This document shows positions 36,126 through 45,390 of a stretch of 64,000 bases of DNA, in pieces (within the stretch, counting starts at the first letter, position 1; each line of letters begins with the position of its first letter). The notes beneath the pieces were generated by a model. It saw only the letters and a list, made by a program, of their open reading frames with translations, made no database searches and was not told the origin of the DNA. The DNA is from DATBVX01 sp963810775 (GTDB lineage: Bacteria > Pseudomonadota > Gammaproteobacteria > Steroidobacterales > Steroidobacteraceae): the NCBI GenBank assembly GCA_963810775.1, contig CAWEOT010000001.1:124001-188000 (forward strand). Direction: 5' to 3'. Made by a program: the position numbers and the translations under genes.

Positions 36126-38099
36126 TCAACCGCGTTGTGCCGCGGGATGAAATGCGTGCACGCGGCGCACGAATTCCTGAAGCGTGGGTTTCGCCGTCTC
36201 ACTCGCATAGCGCAGCCGGATGTAAAGGTCCGCAATGGGCTCGCATTCGCCCGCGAGGTCGGGCCGTTCGCGGGCGATGCGCGCCAGGAAATCCAGCGGG
36301 CCTTCGTGGCTCGCGCGCTTCAGGCCGCGGCGCTCGAGCCGCTGACAGAAGCGTGCATAAGAGCGTTGCACCGGATCGCGATTGTGGAAGCGAAGCTCAC
36401 GAGCCAGCACCAGGCTTAGCAGGGCCAGTGCCACGAGGAGACTTGCACCGAGCAGGCCGGCGAGCCAATGCCAGTCGGGCTCGCGGATTCCGAGCCACTT
36501 GAGAAACTGCTCCTGCTTCTGCGAACTGAACTGCAGGACATTTTCGCGCCACAGCGTGTTGACGGCGTCCCACGCAAAGCGGACGTCGGCGAGCCAAGCG
36601 TTGTCGCGGATCATCCGCTCCGCGAAGGGTTGATCGGCGCCGAGCGCCGCCGTACCGCGCTCGATCCTGTCGGGCGCGACTGCGGCAGTGGGATCGATGC
36701 GCACCCAACCGCGTCCTCGCAGCCACACCTCGCTCCAGGCATGCGCGTCCGACTGGCGCACGATGTAGTAGTCGGCAAGACGGTTGTAGTCGCCACCCTG
36801 GTAACCGGTCACGACGCGCGCCGGAATGCCGGCAGCGCGCATCAGCAGCGTGAAGGCGGAAGCGAAGTGCGCGCAGAAGCCGCGACGCGTGTTGAACAGA
36901 AAATCGTCCACGGAGTTCAGGTCAAGACGCGACGGCGAAAGTGTGTAGTAGAAACTCTGCTCCCGGAACATTCCCAGCACCGCGTCGATGTAGGCCTGGT
37001 TGCTGGTCGCGTCGGCGCGCATCCGCTTTGCGAGTTCCACTGAGCGCTGGTTGCGTTCGGCTGGATATCTCGTGTCTCTGCTGGTGAGCGTGGTGCTCAA
37101 CTTTTCAGCGGCCGCGAAGTAACGCGGACGCGAGCTCATCTGGTAGGTGACGGGCTCACTGATCCGACCCTGCACGACCAGCTGGTAGTCGTAGCCCTGC
37201 CTGATTCGCTCGTCGTTCCAGCGCACAGGCATATCAAGACCGAAAACCCAGAAGTTGTCCGTCGGCTCGAGCATCAAGCTGTAGTCGTACTCCAATCCAA
37301 GCGTCTCGAGCCTTCCGGGCACATCGAAGCGCGCGCCGCGACTCCAGGTGTAGCCGTCGAAATCGTGCAGCACCGGACCTCGCCAGTAACGTTGCGCGGG
37401 TGGCGGTGCTGCGCCCGCGAATCGGACCCGGAAGGCGACATCGCTCGACAAGCTCAGCTCGGTGATGTCGCCAGGCGCCATCGTGTCGCCCAGGCCGGTG
37501 GTCGCCTGCGTGGCTGTTGGCAACGCCCAGAACGGTCCTGGGACGCGCGGGAACAACAGGAAAAGCAGCAGCATGATGGGTAGCGCCTGTACCAGCATCC
37601 GGCCGCTCAAGCCGAGGACCGCGGCCGGCGGCAACGGCACATTGATGTGCGCAACGCGCAGCAGCGTGGCCGTGATCAGCCAGACCACACCAGCCGCGAT
37701 TGGCAGCAACCACAGTTGCTGTCCGTACAGGAACGCGGCGAGCACCAGGAAGTAGGCGGTCAACAGCAGCACGAGCTGATCGCGCGGACTGCGTGTTTCG
37801 AGAAGCTTCATCGCCACCATTAGCGATAAGAGCGTGGTGCCGGCCTCGACGCCGTTCAGTGTGTCGTAGCCCAGGAACACGGCGAGCGCCAGTGCCACGA
37901 CCACCACGATGCGCAGCACCGGCGACGGTAATCGCGAGCCGTGCAGCCCGATCACACTGCGCCACAGGACGAGAAGCGTAAACGCGCCGAGTACCCAGAG
38001 CGGCAGGTGATTGGCATTCATCGCGACGGCGGCGACGATACTCGCCAGCGTCCATGCCAGTGGGGTCTGCAACCACCGGCGCCGTTCAGCGCGCAGCAT
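36126..38099 (-). CDS. tgpA: TgpA-type membrane transglutaminase-like protein
   Basis: 657 residues: about six N-terminal membrane helices (1-200), a periplasmic transglutaminase-like domain, a further helix (about 550-575) and a cytosolic DUF4129 tail. The Cys-His-Asp triad is visible in RRGFCAHFASAF, SDAHAWSEVWL and WVRIDPT. The P. aeruginosa homologue TgpA is essential. It follows DUF58 and MoxR genes on the same strand and overlaps DUF58 by 14 bp, the standard cluster order. Confidence 0.92.
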   Translation of the reverse strand: MLRAERRRWLQTPLAWTLASIVAAVAMNANHLPLWVLGAFTLLVLWRSVIGLHGSRLPSPVLRIVVVVALALAVFLGYDTLNGVEAGTTLLSLMVAMKLLETRSPRDQLVLLLTAYFLVLAAFLYGQQLWLLPIAAGVVWLITATLLRVAHINVPLPPAAVLGLSGRMLVQALPIMLLLFLLFPRVPGPFWALPTATQATTGLGDTMAPGDITELSLSSDVAFRVRFAGAAPPPAQRYWRGPVLHDFDGYTWSRGARFDVPGRLETLGLEYDYSLMLEPTDNFWVFGLDMPVRWNDERIRQGYDYQLVVQGRISEPVTYQMSSRPRYFAAAEKLSTTLTSRDTRYPAERNQRSVELAKRMRADATSNQAYIDAVLGMFREQSFYYTLSPSRLDLNSVDDFLFNTRRGFCAHFASAFTLLMRAAGIPARVVTGYQGGDYNRLADYYIVRQSDAHAWSEVWLRGRGWVRIDPTAAVAPDRIERGTAALGADQPFAERMIRDNAWLADVRFAWDAVNTLWRENVLQFSSQKQEQFLKWLGIREPDWHWLAGLLGASLLVALALLSLVLARELRFHNRDPVQRSYARFCQRLERRGLKRASHEGPLDFLARIARERPDLAGECEPIADLYIRLRYASETAKPTLQEFVRRVHAFHPAAQRG

Positions 38100-39072
38100 T
38101 GCCGGCCTCCATGCCGAATAGCGCCAGCGCAGTAAGACAGCGGCGTCGATGACGCGCGCCGCTCTGCGGAGCGATTCGCTTTCCCGGCAGCGCGAGTCCG
38201 AAGGGATTCAGTTGCAGGTCGGCGGTTACGATCCAGCTGCACAGTTGCGACAGTCGGCTCTCCAGGTCACGCGCCTGCACTTGGTCGAGATCGAATATGA
38301 GCGGCGCGCGCGTCGCACCCGCATGATCCTTGACGAGCAACGGAGCACCGCGCGCCAGGGCTTTCCACGCAATATGGCGCGGCGAATCGCCGGGGTGGTA
38401 GCTGCGAAAACCGCGAAAGTCCTCATCGCCACGATGCATGAGGCCCAAAGTGCCCCGATCGGTTTCCAGGCTCGGCCACGGGCTTTGGTTTCCGGCGGCC
38501 TTCGGATAGACGATGGCGTCGACTGGCAGGTAGAGCCAGCTCCAGGCGCGAAACAAGCCCAGCGGGAAGCCGGTGCTCACCGAGATACGGTCGATGTGCA
38601 GCATGCCGCGGGCTTCGGTCGACAGCTCCAGCGTCGCAAGCACTGGCGCAGCGGGCGCCACGTAGGGGAGCTCGGCAACGGCGTCCAGGCATTCGAAGCG
38701 CAGACCGCAACGCGCCACCGCGCTCGGATTCTCGCAGCCCAATGCGAGCTTCAGCGACCCGCCGGCGAATGCTTCGCCCGCCTGCACATGAGCGATCACG
38801 AGTCCCGCGAGGTTGCGGTGGCAGTGATGCATGGCGACCAGCCCCAGCCCCACGAGCAGGAACGTCAGCGCGAAGCCGAGGCTGTTGTTGTAGTTCATCG
38901 AGCCGAGCAGCATCACGAAGGTCGTGATGCCGTAGACCACGCCAAACTTGGTAGGGAGGATATAAATGCGACGCCGCTCGAGGGCGAGCGGCACGTGGTC
39001 AGGTCCCTGGCGCCGACGTGCCCAGCGCTGAACGCGATCGGCTACGACGGTACGCAGGCGCGAGATCGGCAT
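38086..39072 (-). CDS. DUF58 domain protein of a MoxR/TgpA cluster
   Basis: 328 residues, two membrane helices near residues 40-85 (FGVVYGITTFVMLLGSMNYN and the next). The DUF58 core is EDFRGFRSYHPGDSPRHIAWKALARG near residues 220-245. DUF58 proteins are usually partners of MoxR AAA+ ATPases. Here 7 bp separates it from moxR and 14 bp overlaps tgpA. Probably part of a membrane complex; the substrate is unknown. Confidence 0.9.
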   Translation of the reverse strand: MPISRLRTVVADRVQRWARRRQGPDHVPLALERRRIYILPTKFGVVYGITTFVMLLGSMNYNNSLGFALTFLLVGLGLVAMHHCHRNLAGLVIAHVQAGEAFAGGSLKLALGCENPSAVARCGLRFECLDAVAELPYVAPAAPVLATLELSTEARGMLHIDRISVSTGFPLGLFRAWSWLYLPVDAIVYPKAAGNQSPWPSLETDRGTLGLMHRGDEDFRGFRSYHPGDSPRHIAWKALARGAPLLVKDHAGATRAPLIFDLDQVQARDLESRLSQLCSWIVTADLQLNPFGLALPGKRIAPQSGARHRRRCLTALALFGMEAGNAAR

Positions 39073-39079
39073 TAGCGCT

Positions 39080-40054
39080 TCAGGGAATGGGCACGTTCTC
39101 GATAATGCCGCGGCCGCTGCTCTGCGGAGCGGTGGTCCCCGACTCGCCGGAGATGCGCAAGCGGTGCCCTACGACCGCGGGTAGCACGGCCTGCACGTCT
39201 TCGGGCACCACGGCGGCGCGACCCGCAAGCAGTGCCCAGCTCTGGCTGGCACGCAGCAGGCCGATGGCCGCGCGCGGCGATAAGCCAGTGATGAACTCGC
39301 CGCTGGCGCGCGTGTAGGCGACGAGAGCCTGCACGTAATCGAGCAGTGCCGGGGCCGCATGCACCTTGCCGACACCGGCCTGCAATGACTCGAGGTCCGC
39401 TGTCGTCAGCGTCGCGCTCAGAGTTGCGAGCAGTGCGCGCCGATCCTGCCCCATGAGGAGCTGCCGCTCGTGTGCGGAATCGGGATAGCCCAGCTCGATG
39501 CGCATCAGGAAGCGATCGAGCTGCGACTCGGGCAGCGGAAAGGTGCCCACCTGTTCAATGGGATTCTGGGTCGCAATGACAAAGAAGGGTTCCGGTAAGG
39601 GGTGACTGCGTCCGTCTACCGTCACCTGCTGCTCCTCCATTGCCTCGAGCAACGCGCTCTGTGCTTTGGGCGTCGCGCGATTGACTTCGTCCGCGAGCAC
39701 CAGCTGCGCAAAGATCGGGCCGCGCTGGAACTCGAAGCGACTGCCAGCGCGATCGAAGATAGAGACGCCGATGATGTCCGCCGGAAGGAGGTCGCTCGTG
39801 AACTGAATGCGCTGGTAGGTGAGTCCGAGCGTCTGCGCGAGGGCGTGGGCGAGGGTGGTCTTGCCGACTCCGGGAATGTCCTCGATGAGCAGGTGACCAC
39901 GTGCCAGCAGGCACGCCATGCAAAGGCGAATCTCCGCATCCTTGCCCAGGATCACACGATTGAGCTGATCCACGGTGTCGCGCAGTCGTTCGCGGGGCAG
40001 GGAGCCGCCGTGAAGGACGCGATCATCGTTACGATCGGAGACTTGCAACATCAA
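39080..40054 (-). CDS. moxR: MoxR family AAA+ ATPase
   Basis: Cytosolic chaperone-like ATPase thought to activate partner complexes such as VWA or DUF58 proteins. 324 residues: Walker A IEDIPGVGKTTLAHALA, Walker B LVLADEVNRATPKAQSALLE, sensor 1 IATQNPIEQ and the arginine-finger region DRFLMRIELGYP. First gene of a moxR-DUF58-tgpA transcript. ATG 40054 or 40051. Confidence 0.93.
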   Translation of the reverse strand: MMLQVSDRNDDRVLHGGSLPRERLRDTVDQLNRVILGKDAEIRLCMACLLARGHLLIEDIPGVGKTTLAHALAQTLGLTYQRIQFTSDLLPADIIGVSIFDRAGSRFEFQRGPIFAQLVLADEVNRATPKAQSALLEAMEEQQVTVDGRSHPLPEPFFVIATQNPIEQVGTFPLPESQLDRFLMRIELGYPDSAHERQLLMGQDRRALLATLSATLTTADLESLQAGVGKVHAAPALLDYVQALVAYTRASGEFITGLSPRAAIGLLRASQSWALLAGRAAVVPEDVQAVLPAVVGHRLRISGESGTTAPQSSGRGIIENVPIP

Positions 40055-40116
40055 GCGGCCACCGGCTCACGTGCTCGCAGCGAGGATAGCGCAGTCAGGG
40101 CCAGGAACCCCGACAT

Positions 40117-42912
40117 TCATCTCAGTTTTTCCAGCCTCTTAATCTGGGTGGCCAATTGCGAAAGCTCCCGCTGCAACTCAGCGGCCCGCTCCCGGGCCTT
40201 GGCCGTAACCGCGGCGGGCGCATTGCGCATGAATTCCGGGTTCGTCAGCTTCCCTTCGGCCGCAGCGAGTTCCTTTCGTGCTCGCTCCTGCAGCTTCGCG
40301 AGCCGCGCCGTCTCCGCAGCCAGGTTCTCTTTCAGGCCCCGCAGTGGCACGTATATCTCGAGGTTGCCGACCCGCGCGCTCGCGGCAACGTCGACATCAC
40401 AGCTCGAATCGAATGGCTGCAGTTCGGCGTTCGCCAGCCGATCGAAGTGGCTGCGGTGCGCCTGAACGATGGCCAGCTGCTCGGGCAACGCGTCCTTGAT
40501 GAAAACGTGCTCGAGGCGCCTGGAGTTCGGAATGTCATTCTCGCCGCGGATGTTGCGCAGTTTCAGGATCAGTTCGCGAACGAAGTCGACATCGCGTGCG
40601 CTCGATTCGTCGAGCGCAAAATCTGTAGCGCGCGGGAATGGTTGCAGCATGATCGTCTCGCCTGACCTGCCAGCGAGCGGTGCGACCTGCAGCCAGATCT
40701 CTTCCGTGATGAATGGCATCAGCGGGTGCAGGAGTCGCAGGAGTGCTTCGAGGACTTCGAGCAGCGTACGGCGCGTACCGCGCTGCTGCGCCTCGGTCGA
40801 CTCGGCGGACTGCAAGATCGGTTTCGTGAACTCGAGATACCAGTCGCAGAATTCGTACCAGGTGAATTCATAGGCTGCCGCGGCAGCGAGATCGAAGCGA
40901 TAGCTGCCGAAGGATCCGCGCAGCGTAGCAATCGCAAGATGCAGGCGGCCGCGGATCCACCGATCCGCGCTGCTCAGCTCGCTGGCGGCGCTCAGGCCGC
41001 AATCCTTGCCCTCGGTGACCATCAACACGTAGCGCGCGGCATTCCACAGCTTGTTGCAGAAGTTTCGATAGCCTTCGACGCGCCCGAGGTCGAAGCGAAT
41101 GTCACGCCCCGGCGAAGCAAGTGCGGCGAAGGTGAAGCGCACGGCATCGGTGCCGAAGGCCGGGATGCCGGCAGGAAACTGCTTGCGCGTATTCCTTTCG
41201 ATGCTCGCGCGCAGGTGTGGCTGCATGAGCCCGGTGGTGCGCTTGGCGAGGAGCGGCTGCAGCTCGATCCCGTCAATGAGATCGATGGGATCGAGAATGT
41301 TGCCCTTGGACTTGGACATCTTCTCGCCGTGCTCGTCGCGGATCAGGCCCGTGATGTACACCTCGCGAAACGGCACGTCGCCGGCGAACTTGAGGCCCAT
41401 CATCAACATCCGGGCAACCCAGAAGAAGATGATGTCGAAACCTGTCACGAGCACCGAAGTCGGGTAGAAAGTCTTCAGCTCTGGTGTCTGCTCGGGCCAG
41501 CCGAGCGTGGAGAACGGCCAGAGCGCGGAGGAGAACCAGGTGTCGAGCACATCGTCGTCCTGCCGCAGCGGCACATCACGGCCGTGATGCCGTTGGGCCA
41601 GCCGGCGGGCGTCGTCGGCGTTGCGGGCCACGAAAATATCGCCTGCCGCGTCGTACCAGGCCGGGATGCGATGGCCCCACCACAGCTGGCGGCTGATACA
41701 CCAGTCCTGGATGTTGCGCATCCATTGGAAATAGGTCTTGGCCCAGTTGTCGGGAACGAAGCGTGTCCTGCCGTCTTCAACCGCGCGAATCGCGGGCTCC
41801 GCGAGCGGGCCGATCTTCACGTACCACTGGTCGGTGAGCCATGGCTCCAGCACCGCATCGCTGCGATCGCCGCGCGGCACGGGCGAGGTGTGTGGCTCGA
41901 CTTTCTCGAGCAGCCCCTGCGCTTCGAGCATCGCGATGACGCGCTTGCGTGCCTCGAAACGATCGAGCCCGCGCAACTCAGGCGGAATTGCGGCGAGATC
42001 CGCAGCGGCATCAGTGACGATCTTCGCGTCCTGGTCCAGGATATTGAGGATCTGCAGATCGTGCCGGCGGCCGACCTCGTAGTCGTTGAAGTCATGTCCC
42101 GGCGTGACCTTCAGCGCACCGGAGCCAAACGCCGCATCGACGTACTCGTCGGCGATGATCGGGATCAGCCGTTGCGTGAGGGGCAGGCGAACCTTGCCTC
42201 CGATCAGCGCCCGATGGCGCTCGTCCTCCGGATGCACGGCAACCGCGGTGTCGCCGAGCATGGTCTCGGGACGGGTAGTCGCCACGACGATGTGGCCCGT
42301 GCCGTCGGCAAGCGGATAACGCAAATGCCACAAGTGGCCGGATTCGGGCTCAGCAAGCACCTCGAGATCCGACAAGGCGGTGTGCAGCACCGGGTCCCAG
42401 TTCACCAGGCGCTTGCCACGATAGATGAGTCCCTCATCGTGCAGGCGTACGAATACTTCCGTGACCGCGGCGCTGAGCTTGGGATCCATCGTGAAGCATT
42501 CGCGGCTCCAGTCCACGGATTCGCCGAGGCGACGCATTTGCCGCGAGATGGTTCCTCCGGATTCCTCCTTCCACTTCCAAACTCGGGCAACGAACGCCTC
42601 GCGCCCGAGATCATGCCGTGACAAGCCCTCGGAGGTGAGTTGGCGTTCGATGACCATTTGCGTGGCGATGCCAGCGTGATCGGTGCCGGGTTGCCAGAGC
42701 GTTTTGTCGCCTTCCATGCGATGCAGGCGGGTGAGGGCATCCATCAGCGTGTGCTGGAAGGCGTGCCCCATGTGCAGCGTCCCGGTCACATTCGGAGGCG
42801 GGATGACGATGCTGTAGCCCGGACCGCGCCCGTGTGGCGCGAAATAGCCAGATTCTTCCCAGCGCTCGTAAAGACGCGGCTCGATTTCGCGAGGAGAGTA
42901 GACCTTGTCCAT
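40117..42912 (-). CDS. valS: Valyl-tRNA synthetase
   Basis: Class I synthetase that charges tRNA-Val and edits Thr-tRNA. 931 residues: HMGH at 47-50, KMSKS in GEKMSKSKGNILDP, the CP1 editing domain (about 190-345) and the C-terminal coiled coil (about 865-931) rich in Leu, Ala, Glu and Lys. Start ATG 42912 (MDKVYSPREIEPRLYERWEE). It ends the pepA-holC-(small gene)-valS transcript. Confidence 0.97.
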   Translation of the reverse strand: MDKVYSPREIEPRLYERWEESGYFAPHGRGPGYSIVIPPPNVTGTLHMGHAFQHTLMDALTRLHRMEGDKTLWQPGTDHAGIATQMVIERQLTSEGLSRHDLGREAFVARVWKWKEESGGTISRQMRRLGESVDWSRECFTMDPKLSAAVTEVFVRLHDEGLIYRGKRLVNWDPVLHTALSDLEVLAEPESGHLWHLRYPLADGTGHIVVATTRPETMLGDTAVAVHPEDERHRALIGGKVRLPLTQRLIPIIADEYVDAAFGSGALKVTPGHDFNDYEVGRRHDLQILNILDQDAKIVTDAAADLAAIPPELRGLDRFEARKRVIAMLEAQGLLEKVEPHTSPVPRGDRSDAVLEPWLTDQWYVKIGPLAEPAIRAVEDGRTRFVPDNWAKTYFQWMRNIQDWCISRQLWWGHRIPAWYDAAGDIFVARNADDARRLAQRHHGRDVPLRQDDDVLDTWFSSALWPFSTLGWPEQTPELKTFYPTSVLVTGFDIIFFWVARMLMMGLKFAGDVPFREVYITGLIRDEHGEKMSKSKGNILDPIDLIDGIELQPLLAKRTTGLMQPHLRASIERNTRKQFPAGIPAFGTDAVRFTFAALASPGRDIRFDLGRVEGYRNFCNKLWNAARYVLMVTEGKDCGLSAASELSSADRWIRGRLHLAIATLRGSFGSYRFDLAAAAAYEFTWYEFCDWYLEFTKPILQSAESTEAQQRGTRRTLLEVLEALLRLLHPLMPFITEEIWLQVAPLAGRSGETIMLQPFPRATDFALDESSARDVDFVRELILKLRNIRGENDIPNSRRLEHVFIKDALPEQLAIVQAHRSHFDRLANAELQPFDSSCDVDVAASARVGNLEIYVPLRGLKENLAAETARLAKLQERARKELAAAEGKLTNPEFMRNAPAAVTAKARERAAELQRELSQLATQIKRLEKLR

Positions 42913-42935
42913 CGATCAGTGAACGCAGCGCCTGA

Positions 42936-43205
42936 TCAGAGCTCCGTACCCAGATACTCGCGCACCGCGTCTTCCACGATCTCGGGCACGCGGGCGCGCA
43001 GCTGGTCGCAGACCCGCTTGAGAAGGATGCCCTCCAGGTCGCGACTTGCCTCGCGCATCAGTTCCTCGGCGAGTCGCATCACGCGCGCGGAGATCTCGGT
43101 ATGCAGCACCTCGAGCACCTGCGGATCGATCGATGGCGCCTCGAGTTCGACGATCTCCGTCAGCGTTGGGATGGCTTCCTCGTTGCTGGCTCGGTCAGAT
43201 TTCAT
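42936..43205 (-). CDS. Small helical hypothetical protein between holC and valS
   Basis: 89 residues from ATG 43205, overlapping the holC end by 11 bp and ending 23 bp before valS. No signal peptide. Residues 20-89 form amphipathic helices (VLEVLHTEISARVMRLAEEL, then LLKRVCDQLRARVPEIVEDA) that resemble the C-terminal helices of the DUF2486/DUF2497 group, seen in other proteobacteria at membrane-curvature or pole-associated proteins. This similarity is weak. The gene position between holC and valS is shared with relatives. Confidence 0.65.
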   Translation of the reverse strand: MKSDRASNEEAIPTLTEIVELEAPSIDPQVLEVLHTEISARVMRLAEELMREASRDLEGILLKRVCDQLRARVPEIVEDAVREYLGTEL

Positions 43206-43641
43206 GGCTGCTGCCGACGTTGTGCGATTCGAGACTGAGACCCCGGTCGCGATAGGCGCGATATCGGTCGCGACCCGCCTGGCGACGTGCCGGCTCCCCA
43301 TCCACCGCTTCCACGATACGCGCGAATCGTTCGGGGCCCTCAGGCATCAGGTCCGAAGCGTTGATGAGGATATCAGCGCCCGTGCCCGCCGCCGACTCCG
43401 GCGTGCCGATCAGTACGCGGGCCTGGCTGGTCCTGCCCGGCGCTGTCAGCTCGTGGGGCACGAAGCTGCGGTCCCGGAACGTCCACAGCAGCTCATCGAG
43501 CTGCCGCGCCTCCTCGTCGTCTGCGGTGAGCATCAAGACACGGTGTGACTGGGCGAAGGCCTTCTCCGCGAGCCGGCATGCGAGACGCCGGCGCGCGCCG
43601 GCATCCGCTTCCTCGAGTACATAGAAATCGACGCGCGTCAG
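43195..43641 (-). CDS. holC: DNA polymerase III subunit chi, apparent CTG start
   Basis: Clamp-loader chi subunit, which links the replisome to SSB. 148 residues if CTG 43641 starts it (E. coli chi: 147). The N-terminus TRVDFYVLEEADAGARRRLA aligns with the chi start (xxATFYLLDxD), so a later start at TTG 43536 would lose the first strand and helix. Between the pepA stop (43660) and this point the frame has no ATG, GTG or TTG. GGAGAG (43652-43647) lies 5 nt before the CTG. RDRSFVPHELTAPG and YRAYRDRGLSL are typical of chi. Confidence 0.85.
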   Translation of the reverse strand: MTRVDFYVLEEADAGARRRLACRLAEKAFAQSHRVLMLTADDEEARQLDELLWTFRDRSFVPHELTAPGRTSQARVLIGTPESAAGTGADILINASDLMPEGPERFARIVEAVDGEPARRQAGRDRYRAYRDRGLSLESHNVGSSHEI

Positions 43642-43659
43642 AGAGACTCTCCGCCCAGT

Positions 43660-45156
43660 TCAAGCATCTTTGCGGGCGCGATTGAGTAGAAAATCGACCA
43701 GTAGCGGTACCGGCCGACCCGTGCTGCCCTTCTGCGCACCGGTGAGCCAGGCAACCCCAGCGATGTCCAGGTGCGCCCAGCGCATGCCTTGTGCGAACTT
43801 CGAGAGAAAACACGCCGCCGTGATGGCGCCACCCTCACGGCCGCCCGTGTTCGCCATGTCGGCGAAATTGCTCTTGAGCTGTTCTCCATATTCCTCGACG
43901 AGCGGCATGCGCCACGCCCGATCGTCGGAGCGCTCACCGGCGCTCGCCAGCTCTTCCGTGAGCTCCGCGTCCGCGGACATGAGTCCGGCGAAATGCGCCC
44001 CCAGGGCGACGACGCACGCACCGGTCAGCGTTGCGACGTCAACCACCGCGGCGGGCTTGAAGCGGCGCACGTAGGTGAGCGCGTCAGCGAGTATCAGGCG
44101 CCCTTCCGCGTCGGTGTTCAGCACTTCGACCGTCTGGCCTGACATGCTGCGCACGATGTCGCCGGGTTTCGTGGCCCTGCCGTTAGGCAGGTTCTCGCAG
44201 GCGGGAATGACGCCGACGAGATTGAGTGGCAGCCGCAGCGCCGCTGCGCTCGCAAAAGTGCCAAGGACACTCGCCGCGCCGCTCATATCGAATTTCATTT
44301 CGTCCATGCCAGCGGGATCCTTGAGCGAGATGCCGCCGCTGTCGAAGGTGATGCCCTTGCCGATGAGCGCGATCGGTGCGGCGCTGCGTCGCCCGCCGCG
44401 ATATTCGAGCACGATGAGCTGCGGCGGCTCATCGCTCCCGTGCGTGACCGAAAGGAACGCGCCCATGCGCAACTTCTCGATGGCACGGCGCTCGAGCACC
44501 TTGACCTTGAGCGGCCGATACTTCTTGCCGAGTGTGCGGGCCGCGCGACCCAGGTGGCGCGGAGTGCAGACATTGGCGGGCAGGTTGGCAAGGTCGCGTG
44601 TGACCTTCATGCCATCGGCAATAGCCGCGCCGTCGTGGAGTCCACGCTGGGCTTCTCGTACTGCAACGGCATCGGCGACCACCAGGGTGAGGCGGATGAG
44701 TGCGGGAGGAGAGGGCCTGACCCCAGTCTTCAGATCCGGGATGCGGTACAGAACGTTCGCAGCCGCTTCGGCCGCGAAGCGTCCGGCGTAGTACGGATCT
44801 ACGCCCGGCACCGTCTCGTGAGCCAGCCACACGACGGCGTGCTTGACGCCTGTGCGCGTCAATGTCTGCAGCGCTGCCTGCAGGGCTCGCCTGTAGGCCT
44901 TGCGGTTGTAGCTCTTACGCGCCCCGAGCCCCACCAGCAGAGCGCGCGCGCGTCCTTCGCCGAGATCCGAAAGCAGGAACGTGTCGCCGAGACGCGCGGG
45001 AAAATCGCCCCGCCGCAACAGCGCCGCGATACGCCGCCCGTGACGCCGGTCAAAGACATGCGTCGCGGGGGCGAGTTCGTGCCCCTCGAACACGCCCAGA
45101 ACTGCACATTCGCTGCGCTTCGGTGCGGCCGATCCTGTTACCGCCTTGAACTGCAT
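43660..45156 (-). CDS. pepA: Leucyl aminopeptidase
   Basis: M17 zinc/manganese aminopeptidase; E. coli PepA is also a DNA-binding partner in cer recombination. 498 residues. The catalytic region contains GKGITFDSGGISLKDPAGMD, KFDMSGAASVLG, NLPNGRATKPGDI and the NTDAEGRLILAD signature, all complete. It precedes holC by 18 bp in the same frame. Divergent from lptF across 200 bp. Confidence 0.95.
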   Translation of the reverse strand: MQFKAVTGSAAPKRSECAVLGVFEGHELAPATHVFDRRHGRRIAALLRRGDFPARLGDTFLLSDLGEGRARALLVGLGARKSYNRKAYRRALQAALQTLTRTGVKHAVVWLAHETVPGVDPYYAGRFAAEAAANVLYRIPDLKTGVRPSPPALIRLTLVVADAVAVREAQRGLHDGAAIADGMKVTRDLANLPANVCTPRHLGRAARTLGKKYRPLKVKVLERRAIEKLRMGAFLSVTHGSDEPPQLIVLEYRGGRRSAAPIALIGKGITFDSGGISLKDPAGMDEMKFDMSGAASVLGTFASAAALRLPLNLVGVIPACENLPNGRATKPGDIVRSMSGQTVEVLNTDAEGRLILADALTYVRRFKPAAVVDVATLTGACVVALGAHFAGLMSADAELTEELASAGERSDDRAWRMPLVEEYGEQLKSNFADMANTGGREGGAITAACFLSKFAQGMRWAHLDIAGVAWLTGAQKGSTGRPVPLLVDFLLNRARKDA

Positions 45157-45390
45157 GACGATCCCTTCAGACGCTGGCGGCAGCTCTCAAGCCTCAAGCC
45201 GATTGAGCCACGCGCGCTGGTGGTTTAACGTAACCGCCGATGTCGCCCCCGCCTTCTGACTCCTGCCGTCGCAGTCGTTATCGCTGTAATCGCGGCCGGC
45301 AGGCTGTCAGGGCAGCTCAGAGCTGCCCTAAACGCATGGCGCGCTAGTGTACTCAATTTGCGCGTGCGGCCACAGCCACCGGTGATCCGA
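45157..45390. other. Divergent pepA-lptF intergenic region
   Basis: Promoters for both genes must lie here but none stands out by hexamer spacing. A perfect 8 bp hairpin (GGGCAGCT-CAG-AGCTGCCC, 45310-45328) has no T-run on either strand, so it is more likely an operator or leader structure than a terminator. Confidence 0.35.

Noticed and set aside
45310..45328. Hairpin as a terminator
   Set aside because: No T-run on either strand and located upstream of both neighbouring genes.
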